The notes under the pieces were generated by a model. The model was not told where the DNA came from and made no database searches. It saw only the letters and a program-made list of their open reading frames with translations. A DNA stretch of 49,221 nt from an uncultured Oscillospiraceae bacterium (GTDB lineage: Bacteria > Bacillota > Clostridia > Oscillospirales > Acutalibacteraceae): positions 1 through 49,221 of the forward strand of contig UQKB01000013.1 of the NCBI GenBank assembly GCA_900541565.1, given 5' to 3'. A program made the translations under genes and the position numbers. Positions 1 to 9,317 of this stretch are shown here, one piece after another; within the stretch, counting starts at the first letter, position 1; each line of letters starts with the position of its first letter.

Positions 1-54
1 AGGAATTATGGGAACTTGAGCTCAATTCCTGTTGCACTTAGTTTGACAATTCAC
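1..54 (-). mobile_element. Probable terminal end of an IS30-like insertion sequence, continuing off the left edge
   Basis: Read on the minus strand, bases 54 to 29 give GTGAATT, eight variable bases, then AAGTGCAACAG. The same two blocks with the same spacing occur at 49168-49193 at the other end of the window, reading outward there too. The layout resembles imperfect terminal repeats of IS30-family elements, whose ends commonly carry a GTCAA...GCAACAG core; this family assignment is from memory of the family. No transposase is visible because the element would lie to the left. The stop codon of the giant phage gene falls inside this end. Confidence 0.5.
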
Positions 55-3000
55 TCTGATTCTGTTGTTGTATAGGATTCTGTCGCCGGCTGCATGGCTA
101 TGTCCTTTTTGAGAGCAGTGCGCCGTTTGTTCATAGCTTTCATCAGCACATCTGTTGGAAACCCTAATTCTCTTAAGGCACGTATATGCTTTTTATACGT
201 GTCCCCATCTCCTGCTTCAAATGCTTCTGCGGCCATTTGAATTTCCTTGCTGTTTTCTGCCAGGTACTTTGCAAGACCATTTTCAATCTTTTGGTCGGTG
301 TCGGCAACTTCCTCCCCTTTCTTCTCTGCCAAGCTTTTATATCTCTCCTCCAAATATTGGTATTTCTCCCGGTACCTGTTTTTGTCGCCCTGTTTTATTG
401 CATTGCACATTTCCTGATAGATTGCATCCTCTTCTGTCCAGGCTATGCCATCCGGCACAATTGCTGTATAGATTGTTTCCAGCTCGCGCAGCAAATTTCC
501 TGCCGGAATCCCTGTAAGCATTGACGCCGCTTTAACAGCTTCAGATACAATGGCATACAGGCTTTTTTCAGATTCTCCTGCAAACCATTCCGTCCAGTCC
601 TCCATGGATCGGATCACGCGGAATATGCCTTCTGTTGCCATATCACTGTTGTACTGATAATAACTGTCATCCCCTGTAAACAAGCCGTAAATCTTGGCAT
701 TCATCCAATTTGCCAGATTGTTGACAACTGGCAGCCATCCAACAGGGTTGCTGTTTGCAATAAAGTTTTGCAGTACCTTTTCAGCGTATTTTTCTACCCA
801 TGTCTTGTCATTATCATCGTCACGGAACGCATCCACAACAGACTTTGCAAGAGCCGTAGCATAATTTGCTAACAGCACGACCAACGATACACGCACCAGG
901 TTTTTTATTGCTGCAGAATCCTTCTTGTTCTCCGTCCATCTTACAAGCGCGTTGCGCAGCAGGTTATACGTTTTGTTGGGTTCGGATAAAAACGCTGCCG
1001 TGGCCTGCATAAACGGGTTTTTATTGCGCATATAGTGGCTTTTGTGCAACACGGTATCCACAACCTGTGTCCTATCCACAACATCGCTGAACCGCTCTGC
1101 CGCCGCTTTATAAAATGCGTCTGAATGCACCTTTAAATCCGGCCGCATAGCTTTAAGCTCCTCGCAGCAGGCATTGAATATATAGCCCCATGTAACATCG
1201 TCCGCCTTCCCTGCAAGCCACATGGATGCGTCCGTAATTTTTTCCCCTTTCGTCTGTATCCCTGTAACAACAGATTTCAGGGAATTCCCAACCGCTATAT
1301 CATGAAAGCCCCAGGATTTCCAAAGCGCAATCGGCGCATATTGTTTTGACCGCTGTACAGCCGGCTTGTGCAGCAGCGCTTTTGCCATATATTTTGGGTC
1401 AACCATTGCCATAGCCCGTATATAAGCTGTAGGCTGCTGTATAACTACGCTTAAGTTTGCCCCAACCGCTGCAATTTTATATTTTTTCATAACCGATCTT
1501 GCAAATGCACTTTCAAACTCCGGTCGATTGGCCGCGCTTATATCCTCAATAAGTTTTACAAAATATGCATGTCCTCCTTTGCCATAAACACGTTCAATTC
1601 CTTGTTTTACGCTTTTTCCGGATTTCACATCCATATAATTATACCATTTCATTGCGTCTATGATCGGCACGGCAAAAGAGTTATACATAGACATTTCTGT
1701 AACATGCTTAAAATACACGTCGAAAATGTCGCTTAATATAAACGGATTGGCAGCATCTTTTACGGTGTCCTTTGTAAAACCAAAGTTAATTACAGACCAC
1801 AACGCTACGTTCTGGTTATTTTTGATTGTAGCAACAGAGTTTTTGTCGACGGAAACGGGATAATAATTTTTTTCATGAAATTTTTCATATCCATATAATT
1901 TTTTCGAAGTTTCATTGCCCTGCCTTGCGCACGTTGTTGCCATATAGCTTTGTAACGCGTCTGCAAGTGCAATCTGCTGTGGCGTTAATACCGATGTAAT
2001 CTTCCGAACATTCTGTATGGTAACGCGCACCGGCGTCGCGCTTGCCTCCCCGTTTGCCGCTGCCGGGCGGATCCCTCCATATAAAATATGCGCTGCAGCC
2101 TGCGGTCTTTTAATCGCTTCGTACAGCCCCATAATCTGCGTTGTAGACAGTGTCAGGCTTCCTCCGGCCACCTGGAAGGTATGCATCGCATTTTTTCCTG
2201 TCCACAGTTCAATCTTTTGGTTTCCCTTGACCCGCTTAAAATATTCCTCTGCTTCTTTCAAATTCAGCACATGTGTGTCAAACCCTTTTCGTAAGGATTT
2301 ATGTATCGAATACGCCGCTTCGCCCAAATGCTCAAAATAGGAAAAGCTGTCCATTTGTCCCAGCTCCAGAAAATTCTTTGCTGCACGCTTCCAGGCTGCG
2401 TTATACAGCTTTTCTTTTTTAATTGCGGTTTGATCGATTGTATCCTTTCCTGCCTGCTCTACATGCTTATACAGCTCGTTGGTATGCAGATCGTTTGCAT
2501 GGACGACCGCGCTTTTTACACTTCGGACGATGTAAGCCAGCTCTTTTAGTTGCTTCGCGTCCATCTGGTTAATGGTTTTCGACCCACCGTAGGAATCTAT
2601 AAAGGCGCTGAGCCTATATTTAAATTCCGGATCTATGCTATACAAAAACGCTGCGGAATTCCCACCAACCTCTGTATGATCAAACTGCTGCAAAAAATGG
2701 TTAAGCTGCTGAAACGCTTCTGTCCACTGCATAATTCTTGCTCTGCTTCTAATCATAGACGCTTCTCCGTCTGCCTTTAACTTGGGCGTAACAAAATCAA
2801 GGCTCAAAAGAAATTCTGCTATTGGTTTTTGTAAATCCTGTATTACATGCCTTTTTTTATCCGGTTTTATAATCCACCTGTACAGTTCCATTGCGGTGCG
2901 CTCTATGCTGTCCCTGTATTTTTTCCTCTCCATGCTTTCTCTGGCCGCTGCGCGGGAATTTTGGTACAGCTCCCTATAATATGCCTGCGCCTGTGCTTTT

Positions 3001-6000
3001 GCCTTTGCAAGCACCTCGGTATTGTTTTGTTTGAGCTTTATCTTTTCCTCCCGCAATTTGTTTTCATACCGCTTTTTATATGCCTGCTTGGTCTGCTGCA
3101 GCGCGTCTGCATACTGTGCTTTTAACAACAAAAAACGGTTATTTTGCTTTTGTGCCTGCGTTTTCACCTCTGGAATACCAAAGTATTCCTCATATAGCCT
3201 GTATGCCAGATCCTGGGCGGCGGCATCTATATTTTTCCCATATGTATTTACATATTGCGGCTGCAGTGCGTCTAATACCTCAATTAGCCGCAACGGCTGT
3301 TCGGCCTCCGGCGTATGCAGGTCAAACAGCTCCGGATAAGTGGCGCTAAGCTCTACCCACATGCTGGTAAGCGCTTCTCCCTCATTTGTTACATTCACTC
3401 TGCCAAACAGCCGGTTTCTTCCCGCGCGGTAGCTGCCATACGCGTAAGACAGTTCCTGTTTTTGGCTGTCTGAAAGCGTAATCCTGTTCTTTTTTAATCT
3501 GCCAAGCAAATTTGCATACTGCTCCTGCAGCCGTGTGTCAAGCGTGCTGCTTTTTTCAATCACTGCCTTTGCTATATCAGTACACATTTGCATAGCGTCC
3601 GTAAAGTTTGCCTGCGGATTGTTTGCGATATAGTGAAATACCTTCTCATAATTTTCCACAAACGTATGCAGATCGTAGCTGCTTGCATATTCCTTGAGTA
3701 ATTTTCTTCCCACCGTATATAAAGCCTTTACATTTGCCTGCTTTGAGCCGGTATGCTGCACCATGCTTGCCAATATCCGGTTTAAGCGCGCAATTTGCCG
3801 GTCGCCTTCCGTTGCATCCGTATATTCTGTTCTGGCGGTCTCGCGCAATGAAAACTTCAGCGCTTCAATCGAATCCTCCTCCTTATTGACAGAATGGTTT
3901 TGATCCGATATAATACTGTCGGATTCGGATTTTGCCAGCAGCCCGGAATAGGATTTTCCGGCGCCGGGCAGCAATTTTCCGGATTCATCTGTAAGTTTGA
4001 TATTTGCCTCCAGCTCGGATGCTTCCGATATTTCGGCGCTGGACAGCAAATGGTCAAACTTATTTTTATTTGCAACAAAAATTGTCGCAGTATTATCCAG
4101 ATTTTCTAATAAAGCCCCCATATGTTCGCGCGGATATACGCTTGTAACCTTATGCGCAAGCTCACCATACAGGTCCTGGTTCGTTTGCATGCTTATAACA
4201 ACAGGGTTGCCGGCTTCCAACTTGTCTGTTATAAACACCAGCGCGGTTTTAGCCGGGTTATAAATAACGGCAACTGGATTATACATCGAATCCTGTAGGT
4301 TTTCAAAAATCTGCTTAGGCAGCCCATGTGCGGACCTGCTGTTTTCTTTTTTCAACCGCATGCCCTTTGTGATTACGCTGGTAGGTACATATACGGGTGC
4401 AGGCTCCACCTGAACTGCTTGCAGATAATCCGGTGTTTTTCCCAAATACAGGCTGTCGCTGCTTTTTAAATTCCCGCTGAAATACCTGTCAAGCTGTTCG
4501 CGCCAAGACAGGCTGCGGGTATTTTTTATACTATACCGCACAGAACCTTTGTCTTTGACATCTGCCCTGGCGGTTACATTTTGCCCTGCTTCATATATGC
4601 TTTCCTGCAGCAATTTTGCCATTTTCATAATACTTTTGCTGTCGTCAATCATCTGGGCAGCTTCTGCGTTTCGTTTTGCAAAGTCTGAAAATATTGCCCG
4701 CAGGCGCTTTCCGAAATCCTTGAGAACTTCTATTAAGCTCTTTTTTTGCTTTGCGGTTAACTGCAAAGCTGCATCTATAGCGTCTGGATCTGCTGCAACA
4801 GACGAAAGGCTGTTGCATACAATTTCTTCCAATGCCTCTTCTTCGCTGATCCATCTGCCTGTTTTCTCAAAGGTAACGTCCTGTAATTGGCCGATCCTTG
4901 TCTCTATGTCATACCCTTTTTTGCTTTCCAGCCGGCCTACTACAAAATCAGACAGCACTTTAAAGCCTTCCGGGTTATAGGCATGAATATAGTGCCCTAT
5001 CTCATGAAATGCAATTGCCGCAAGCGCGCCGGCGTCTGCATCGGTGTGAATTACAATATTGTTTGCACCAATATATACGCCGTTGATCTTCCCGGCGTAT
5101 TTTTTATTTTCCGCCGGATTGTCCGTAAGCTTAATATTAACCCCGTATTCGTCTGCAATGGCACGCAGGATTTCTACTTGTGCTTTTACCGTGCTGGAAA
5201 GCTTTTCCACATTTGCAACGCTTACATACAGCTTCCCCTTTGCCGGTTCTTTGTCCCCTCTGGCGCGCTGCAGCTGCCTTTGCTGCGTATGCAGGGTTGC
5301 TTGTACATCCTGTATGCCGGCAAGGTATGCAGCCTGCGTAACATCGTGCCCCATTACCTCCGGTATAACCGGCGCCATTTGCACTATAGCTGTATAGCTT
5401 CTTCCCTGCCTGCCGGCGGCGTAAAAAATTTCAAAATCTCTTGCATAGTCCGCCACGGACAAATCTCCCTTATAACGGTCAACAAAGGCGTTTGCGCCCG
5501 CTGTACCAAAACGGCCCGCTGCCTGATAGACGCTTCTGGTTTCTTCGCTTGCAATGGGAATGCGGTTGATGCTCACCGTTTTACCTCCGCTGAGCTCCAC
5601 CTTTACATCTCCGTTTTGTGTGCTGGCAACACGCTGTATGTACTGTATTTTTCCATCATATTTTGCCGTTGTACGAATGGCTCCCGCGGCGTTTTGGGTT
5701 TGGATCACATTTTTCTTTTGCACCCCTGTAACGGGCATCCCCTGTGTGATCTCTGTATGCGCTTTTCCCCTGCTCGTTTGCATCTGTTGCGTTTGGGTGT
5801 ACTGTGCTTGCCTGTCTGCATCCTCCTTAAAATCTATATCCTCTTGCGCCTCTGCCTGTACCGCCTTATGCAGCCTGTTTAATTCCAGACCGGACAATGG
5901 CTGGTTGTTTTCCCTTTTCTTTTGCATCTGCACGGCAAGTTTGTAAGCCTGTGTATTTTTTGCACGGCTAAGCGCTTGCTTTAACATCTCTTCTTCGTTT

Positions 6001-7979
6001 TCCCTCTGCAAAATTCCTTCTTCTGTTGCGCTGTAATCTGCATGATTCAGCAGGTTTTCTTTATACAGCGCTCCAACTTTATAATTTCCGGGTCTCTTGC
6101 CCTGTTGCTGCATACGATTTACTTCATTTGCAAGCTTATATGCCCGGCTGGTCTCCGGCGTAGTTACTCCGGCCGCAACAAGATCATCCAGCTGTACATT
6201 GCTTTTTCCCTTTTTTATATTTCCACCTGTGTGTGCCGTGTTTGCTGCGTTTATTGCAACCGCTCCGCCAGACAGCACACCGCCGGCCAATGCCCCGCCG
6301 GCAAAAGACTGCCCTATATTGGCAAGCGTGTCCATAAACGCCTGTTTCCACGCTTCCTCTTCGGTATACCCGGCCTGCTCGTAAGACTGCACCGCACGGT
6401 TAAAGTCCGCATTATCGGTATTGATAAGGCTGTCGGCAATTAGATTTGCAACGTCGGTGGCAACTTCTTCAGAGCCTTCTGTAAAAGCCCCCTTCATTAC
6501 ATTCTTTACAGCATTTACCAACCCTGTCTTATTGCTCGCTTTGAATGCTTTTAGCTGCCCCAAAGAAATTTTTTCAAACATCGCTTCAGACACCCCTGCC
6601 GCCATCCCTGTAAGCAGGGATTGCTTTGCCGTGCCCCCTTTTTCGGAAACATGAAGGGCAGCATCAGCTGCAGCATTACTGCCCTGGGCAAACAGCCCAA
6701 ACGCTGCTAGCGGTGCAGCTGTTGCAGAGTCTGCTATTGATATTCCCGTTCGGTATAAAAATTTTTGCCATTCTTCTTCCAAATTATTTTCTACTGTAGT
6801 GCGCATTGTATTTGTGGCATTGACAGCATTAAAATGTGGGCTGTTGGGATCTACAGGGTTAATTTCCCCTGTCACCATTTCTTCCATTCCTTTTGGCAGG
6901 TACCCCCGTATGGCCACATCCGGTGCTGCCACACCACTGAGTATATTTGTGGCCCAAGATGCAATTGTGGCCATAACCGGGGATTCTTCCGCCAACTCTT
7001 CTTGCGCCGCTTGTGCCGCTTGTCTTTGCTTGGCGTTTTGCTGTCGTGTGTAGACATCAAGCAGGGCATCTACATCATACCCATTATCTGCAAGCTGTTG
7101 TTTTAATTTTGCTGCCTCTTCCTTTTTTTGTTTTATTAATGGGTAATATTTATCTTTTTCTTTTTTCGCCGCAACACTATTATAGTTTACTGCGTTACCA
7201 TTTTCATCTGTAATGCCATAATCTCCGTGCTCAACATCGTAAATCATCTGCACTTGATCTCGTACCGTTTGTCCTGTTGCAAGGTAATTTTGTACGGACT
7301 TGCTGTCTTGTCCAGCCTTTTGCATTACAAGCGCGTCGTATAACGATACTTTTCCGTCCGTGTTGGTATCGTACGTCTCTTTATCTGCCTGTAATATTTT
7401 TTCTGCTGTTTTTGTTCGTTGATCATATTGGTACCTTTTGGCCGCGTCCGTATTTTTAAACGCATCATACGCCGTTTTTACTGCATTATATTCTGTTTGC
7501 AGATCCTGCTTTCTCGTTTGCGCCCTTTCATCCTGATAGTTGCTTTCCTGGCTTAACAAGCCCTGCAGCTGCTTTAATTTATCTGTGTATTCCTTTTCTT
7601 TTTGTGGCACCTGCTCATACGCTTTTTGTTCCAAATAGGTCTGGTATTCTTTTGTTAAATCTTTGCCGGCAAGTGCATATTGGTCTTCAAGTGTATTTTC
7701 CCCCCTTTTTTGCTTTTGCAAAACAGTTTTTACATTTAATTGTTTTCCCTCTTCTGATTTTTGCGTATTTACATTCGTTGCAGAAAGGGTTTTCTGTGTT
7801 TGAGCCGTATTTTTGCGTTTCATATAATAATCCAATGCATCTGCAAAGGTAGGCAGATAAGACCGATTGCTATGATAGCGTTGTGTTATGTACGTGCGCT
7901 CCTGCTGCTTCTTTTTCTTTTCCTTGTCCCGTTGATACAGCGCTGCAATTGCATTCCTGTTGTTTTGTTTATAGTCCAT
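51..7979 (-). CDS. Giant phage polyvalent protein (probable internal/ejected virion protein) with zincin and nuclease-like domains
   Basis: A single frame of about 2642 aa. The start at 7979 is preferred because AGGAGG lies directly upstream, inside a possible earlier start at 7994. Seen: a basic, Gln/Lys-rich N-terminus; an Ala/Gly-rich hydrophobic stretch near residues 410-600; a metalloprotease motif HEIGHYIH at 992-999 with a downstream EEALEEIV (about 1047-1054) as candidate third zinc ligand; a region near 1175-1330 resembling the MuF C-terminal/PBECR nuclease-like fold (LGKTPDYL, NPVAVIYNP); long charged coiled coils; and a C-terminal region (about 1780-2440) with FHEKNYYPVS resembling large polyvalent protein domain LPD38. 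Family knowledge: such multi-domain proteins are packaged and injected with DNA, and in podoviruses they can stand in for T7 gp16-like ejection proteins. It is the last visible gene of the late operon. The C-terminus may be truncated by the IS-like end at 29-54. Its exact function is inferred. Confidence 0.8.
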   Translation of the reverse strand: MDYKQNNRNAIAALYQRDKEKKKKQQERTYITQRYHSNRSYLPTFADALDYYMKRKNTAQTQKTLSATNVNTQKSEEGKQLNVKTVLQKQKRGENTLEDQYALAGKDLTKEYQTYLEQKAYEQVPQKEKEYTDKLKQLQGLLSQESNYQDERAQTRKQDLQTEYNAVKTAYDAFKNTDAAKRYQYDQRTKTAEKILQADKETYDTNTDGKVSLYDALVMQKAGQDSKSVQNYLATGQTVRDQVQMIYDVEHGDYGITDENGNAVNYNSVAAKKEKDKYYPLIKQKKEEAAKLKQQLADNGYDVDALLDVYTRQQNAKQRQAAQAAQEELAEESPVMATIASWATNILSGVAAPDVAIRGYLPKGMEEMVTGEINPVDPNSPHFNAVNATNTMRTTVENNLEEEWQKFLYRTGISIADSATAAPLAAFGLFAQGSNAAADAALHVSEKGGTAKQSLLTGMAAGVSEAMFEKISLGQLKAFKASNKTGLVNAVKNVMKGAFTEGSEEVATDVANLIADSLINTDNADFNRAVQSYEQAGYTEEEAWKQAFMDTLANIGQSFAGGALAGGVLSGGAVAINAANTAHTGGNIKKGKSNVQLDDLVAAGVTTPETSRAYKLANEVNRMQQQGKRPGNYKVGALYKENLLNHADYSATEEGILQRENEEEMLKQALSRAKNTQAYKLAVQMQKKRENNQPLSGLELNRLHKAVQAEAQEDIDFKEDADRQAQYTQTQQMQTSRGKAHTEITQGMPVTGVQKKNVIQTQNAAGAIRTTAKYDGKIQYIQRVASTQNGDVKVELSGGKTVSINRIPIASEETRSVYQAAGRFGTAGANAFVDRYKGDLSVADYARDFEIFYAAGRQGRSYTAIVQMAPVIPEVMGHDVTQAAYLAGIQDVQATLHTQQRQLQRARGDKEPAKGKLYVSVANVEKLSSTVKAQVEILRAIADEYGVNIKLTDNPAENKKYAGKINGVYIGANNIVIHTDADAGALAAIAFHEIGHYIHAYNPEGFKVLSDFVVGRLESKKGYDIETRIGQLQDVTFEKTGRWISEEEALEEIVCNSLSSVAADPDAIDAALQLTAKQKKSLIEVLKDFGKRLRAIFSDFAKRNAEAAQMIDDSKSIMKMAKLLQESIYEAGQNVTARADVKDKGSVRYSIKNTRSLSWREQLDRYFSGNLKSSDSLYLGKTPDYLQAVQVEPAPVYVPTSVITKGMRLKKENSRSAHGLPKQIFENLQDSMYNPVAVIYNPAKTALVFITDKLEAGNPVVISMQTNQDLYGELAHKVTSVYPREHMGALLENLDNTATIFVANKNKFDHLLSSAEISEASELEANIKLTDESGKLLPGAGKSYSGLLAKSESDSIISDQNHSVNKEEDSIEALKFSLRETARTEYTDATEGDRQIARLNRILASMVQHTGSKQANVKALYTVGRKLLKEYASSYDLHTFVENYEKVFHYIANNPQANFTDAMQMCTDIAKAVIEKSSTLDTRLQEQYANLLGRLKKNRITLSDSQKQELSYAYGSYRAGRNRLFGRVNVTNEGEALTSMWVELSATYPELFDLHTPEAEQPLRLIEVLDALQPQYVNTYGKNIDAAAQDLAYRLYEEYFGIPEVKTQAQKQNNRFLLLKAQYADALQQTKQAYKKRYENKLREEKIKLKQNNTEVLAKAKAQAQAYYRELYQNSRAAARESMERKKYRDSIERTAMELYRWIIKPDKKRHVIQDLQKPIAEFLLSLDFVTPKLKADGEASMIRSRARIMQWTEAFQQLNHFLQQFDHTEVGGNSAAFLYSIDPEFKYRLSAFIDSYGGSKTINQMDAKQLKELAYIVRSVKSAVVHANDLHTNELYKHVEQAGKDTIDQTAIKKEKLYNAAWKRAAKNFLELGQMDSFSYFEHLGEAAYSIHKSLRKGFDTHVLNLKEAEEYFKRVKGNQKIELWTGKNAMHTFQVAGGSLTLSTTQIMGLYEAIKRPQAAAHILYGGIRPAAANGEASATPVRVTIQNVRKITSVLTPQQIALADALQSYMATTCARQGNETSKKLYGYEKFHEKNYYPVSVDKNSVATIKNNQNVALWSVINFGFTKDTVKDAANPFILSDIFDVYFKHVTEMSMYNSFAVPIIDAMKWYNYMDVKSGKSVKQGIERVYGKGGHAYFVKLIEDISAANRPEFESAFARSVMKKYKIAAVGANLSVVIQQPTAYIRAMAMVDPKYMAKALLHKPAVQRSKQYAPIALWKSWGFHDIAVGNSLKSVVTGIQTKGEKITDASMWLAGKADDVTWGYIFNACCEELKAMRPDLKVHSDAFYKAAAERFSDVVDRTQVVDTVLHKSHYMRNKNPFMQATAAFLSEPNKTYNLLRNALVRWTENKKDSAAIKNLVRVSLVVLLANYATALAKSVVDAFRDDDNDKTWVEKYAEKVLQNFIANSNPVGWLPVVNNLANWMNAKIYGLFTGDDSYYQYNSDMATEGIFRVIRSMEDWTEWFAGESEKSLYAIVSEAVKAASMLTGIPAGNLLRELETIYTAIVPDGIAWTEEDAIYQEMCNAIKQGDKNRYREKYQYLEERYKSLAEKKGEEVADTDQKIENGLAKYLAENSKEIQMAAEAFEAGDGDTYKKHIRALRELGFPTDVLMKAMNKRRTALKKDIAMQPATESYTTTESE

Positions 7980-7998
7980 TTTTTCCTCCTGCATTGCA

Positions 7999-9081
7999 CT
8001 ATTTCAAATTTTTTGCGTAAGATAAGCCCTTTTCACCATCCGAACCATACATATCATTCCACACATCTGCACAGTCGTATAGGGTTAACAGGTGGTACTT
8101 CTTTTCTGCTGTTAAATCCAACTGGTCAATATAGGTTGCAAGGTCTTCTTTTGTGGGCATTTCTTCTTCTATCATTTTATTGATTGTGTCGTAATACGGG
8201 GACATATCTACCTGATACGATTCCCCCGCATTTAATTCTTTTTCGTAATCAAACTGCTCCCGGGCCAGCTGGTTTGCAATGGCGTCCTGCTCCTTTCCAT
8301 GCGCAAACTGCTCCCGTGCCAATTGGTTTGCAATGGCGTCCTGCTCCTTTTCATACGCAAATTGTTCCCGCGCCAGCTGGTTTGCAATGGCGTCCTGCTG
8401 CGCGTTATAGTTGAACTGCCTGTCTGTGTTTTCCTGATTAACCGTATTCCAATAATTTGTATCCTGATACATGGCGTTATTGTAATATGCGTCCAACACA
8501 TCAGCGTACTTGTTATAGTCAAAAGACCGCTCTGTGTCATATCGGTTTGCGTAATAATCGCGGTCTGTATAATAGTCGTTTACGGTGTCCCTGTACCGGC
8601 TGTAATCTGTGCTATCCTGCGCCTGCATAAGATTAATGCCGTTCAGCAGCCGGCTGTTTTCGTCCTGGTATCTTGCATAGGCCTTGCTTTCCAGGTTATC
8701 TATAACATCTGTAAGCTGCTTCATATATGCATTGTATGTTTCCTGTCCGGCCGCCTGCGCATAGCTGTTGCCATACCCGCCTGTTAGGGCAGACACCTGT
8801 CCAACCGTGTCGTTCATTGCTTTTTGGGCATTTTGTGTATATTCCTGCTTTTGGCGCTGATACGCGGGATCGTTGTTATGGTTATAGTCAAACGTACTGC
8901 CCATATACTTGTTGATCCCGCTGGCAATGCTGTCTTTATAGGCGCTGGTATAGCCTTGCGGCTTTTTCAGGCTGTTTAACTGCTTTTGTGCCTGCTGTAC
9001 CTGTGCGCTTGGGTTATACCCGTTTTTCAAATATTGATAATACTCGTTATAGGTCTTGTCTTTCCACGTTGCGTCCGCCAT
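7999..9081 (-). CDS. Phage Gln/Tyr-rich repeat protein, probable internal virion protein
   Basis: 360 aa with a strong GGGGGG ribosome site before the ATG at 9081. The protein is very rich in Gln, Asn, Tyr, Asp and Ala and is predicted to be largely helical. It holds three tandem 18-residue repeats starting QDAIANQLAREQF (about residues 229-282). No enzymatic motif is seen. It lies between the nozzle/adaptor genes and the giant ejection-type protein, which is the place of internal or ejection proteins in podoviruses, so a virion role is inferred. No named family was recognised. Confidence 0.75.
   Translation of the reverse strand: MADATWKDKTYNEYYQYLKNGYNPSAQVQQAQKQLNSLKKPQGYTSAYKDSIASGINKYMGSTFDYNHNNDPAYQRQKQEYTQNAQKAMNDTVGQVSALTGGYGNSYAQAAGQETYNAYMKQLTDVIDNLESKAYARYQDENSRLLNGINLMQAQDSTDYSRYRDTVNDYYTDRDYYANRYDTERSFDYNKYADVLDAYYNNAMYQDTNYWNTVNQENTDRQFNYNAQQDAIANQLAREQFAYEKEQDAIANQLAREQFAHGKEQDAIANQLAREQFDYEKELNAGESYQVDMSPYYDTINKMIEEEMPTKEDLATYIDQLDLTAEKKYHLLTLYDCADVWNDMYGSDGEKGLSYAKNLK
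8236..8397 (-). repeat. Three in-frame 54-bp tandem repeats
   Basis: Three consecutive 54-bp units encode 18-aa units QDAIANQLAREQF followed by AYEKE, AHGKE or DYEKE. The copies differ at only a few bases, so the duplication looks recent or is being homogenised. The units keep frame and lie in a predicted helical region. Confidence 0.95.
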
Positions 9082-9095
9082 AATATCCCCCCGCT

Positions 9096-9317
9096 TTACT
9101 TTTCTTCGTTTGTCACATGCATTGCCTGTAACTGCTTTTCTATTTTTTCAAGCCTCTGACAAATCTCATCCTGCTTATGATTATAGGCCTCTGTAAAATT
9201 TGTATCATCCATATGCAGCATGGCCCATTGCAGGTAATCATGCAGCTTTATAAGGTACAAATTCATTTCCTCTAAATCCACTTTTTGTATAGGTGCTTTT
9301 AACGTAAACTCTGCCAT
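9096..9317 (-). CDS. Small phage protein, coiled-coil
   Basis: 73 aa, overlapping the stop of the upstream nozzle gene as TAATG and so probably translationally coupled. The sequence is amphipathic, with a C-terminal helix that includes RLEKIEKQLQ. There is no membrane segment or enzymatic motif. It lies in the late operon between the nozzle protein and the repeat protein, so a structural or chaperone role is possible. No family was recognised. Confidence 0.7.
   Translation of the reverse strand: MAEFTLKAPIQKVDLEEMNLYLIKLHDYLQWAMLHMDDTNFTEAYNHKQDEICQRLEKIEKQLQAMHVTNEEK

Noticed and set aside
4887..5882. 331-aa plus-strand open frame opposite the giant phage gene
   Set aside because: It is the antisense shadow of a long coding frame, is Cys/His/Leu-rich with no ribosome site, and many similar shadows occur along the whole gene.
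8236..8397. CRISPR-like repeat
   Set aside because: The 54-bp units are directly adjacent with no spacers and keep reading frame, so they are a protein repeat.
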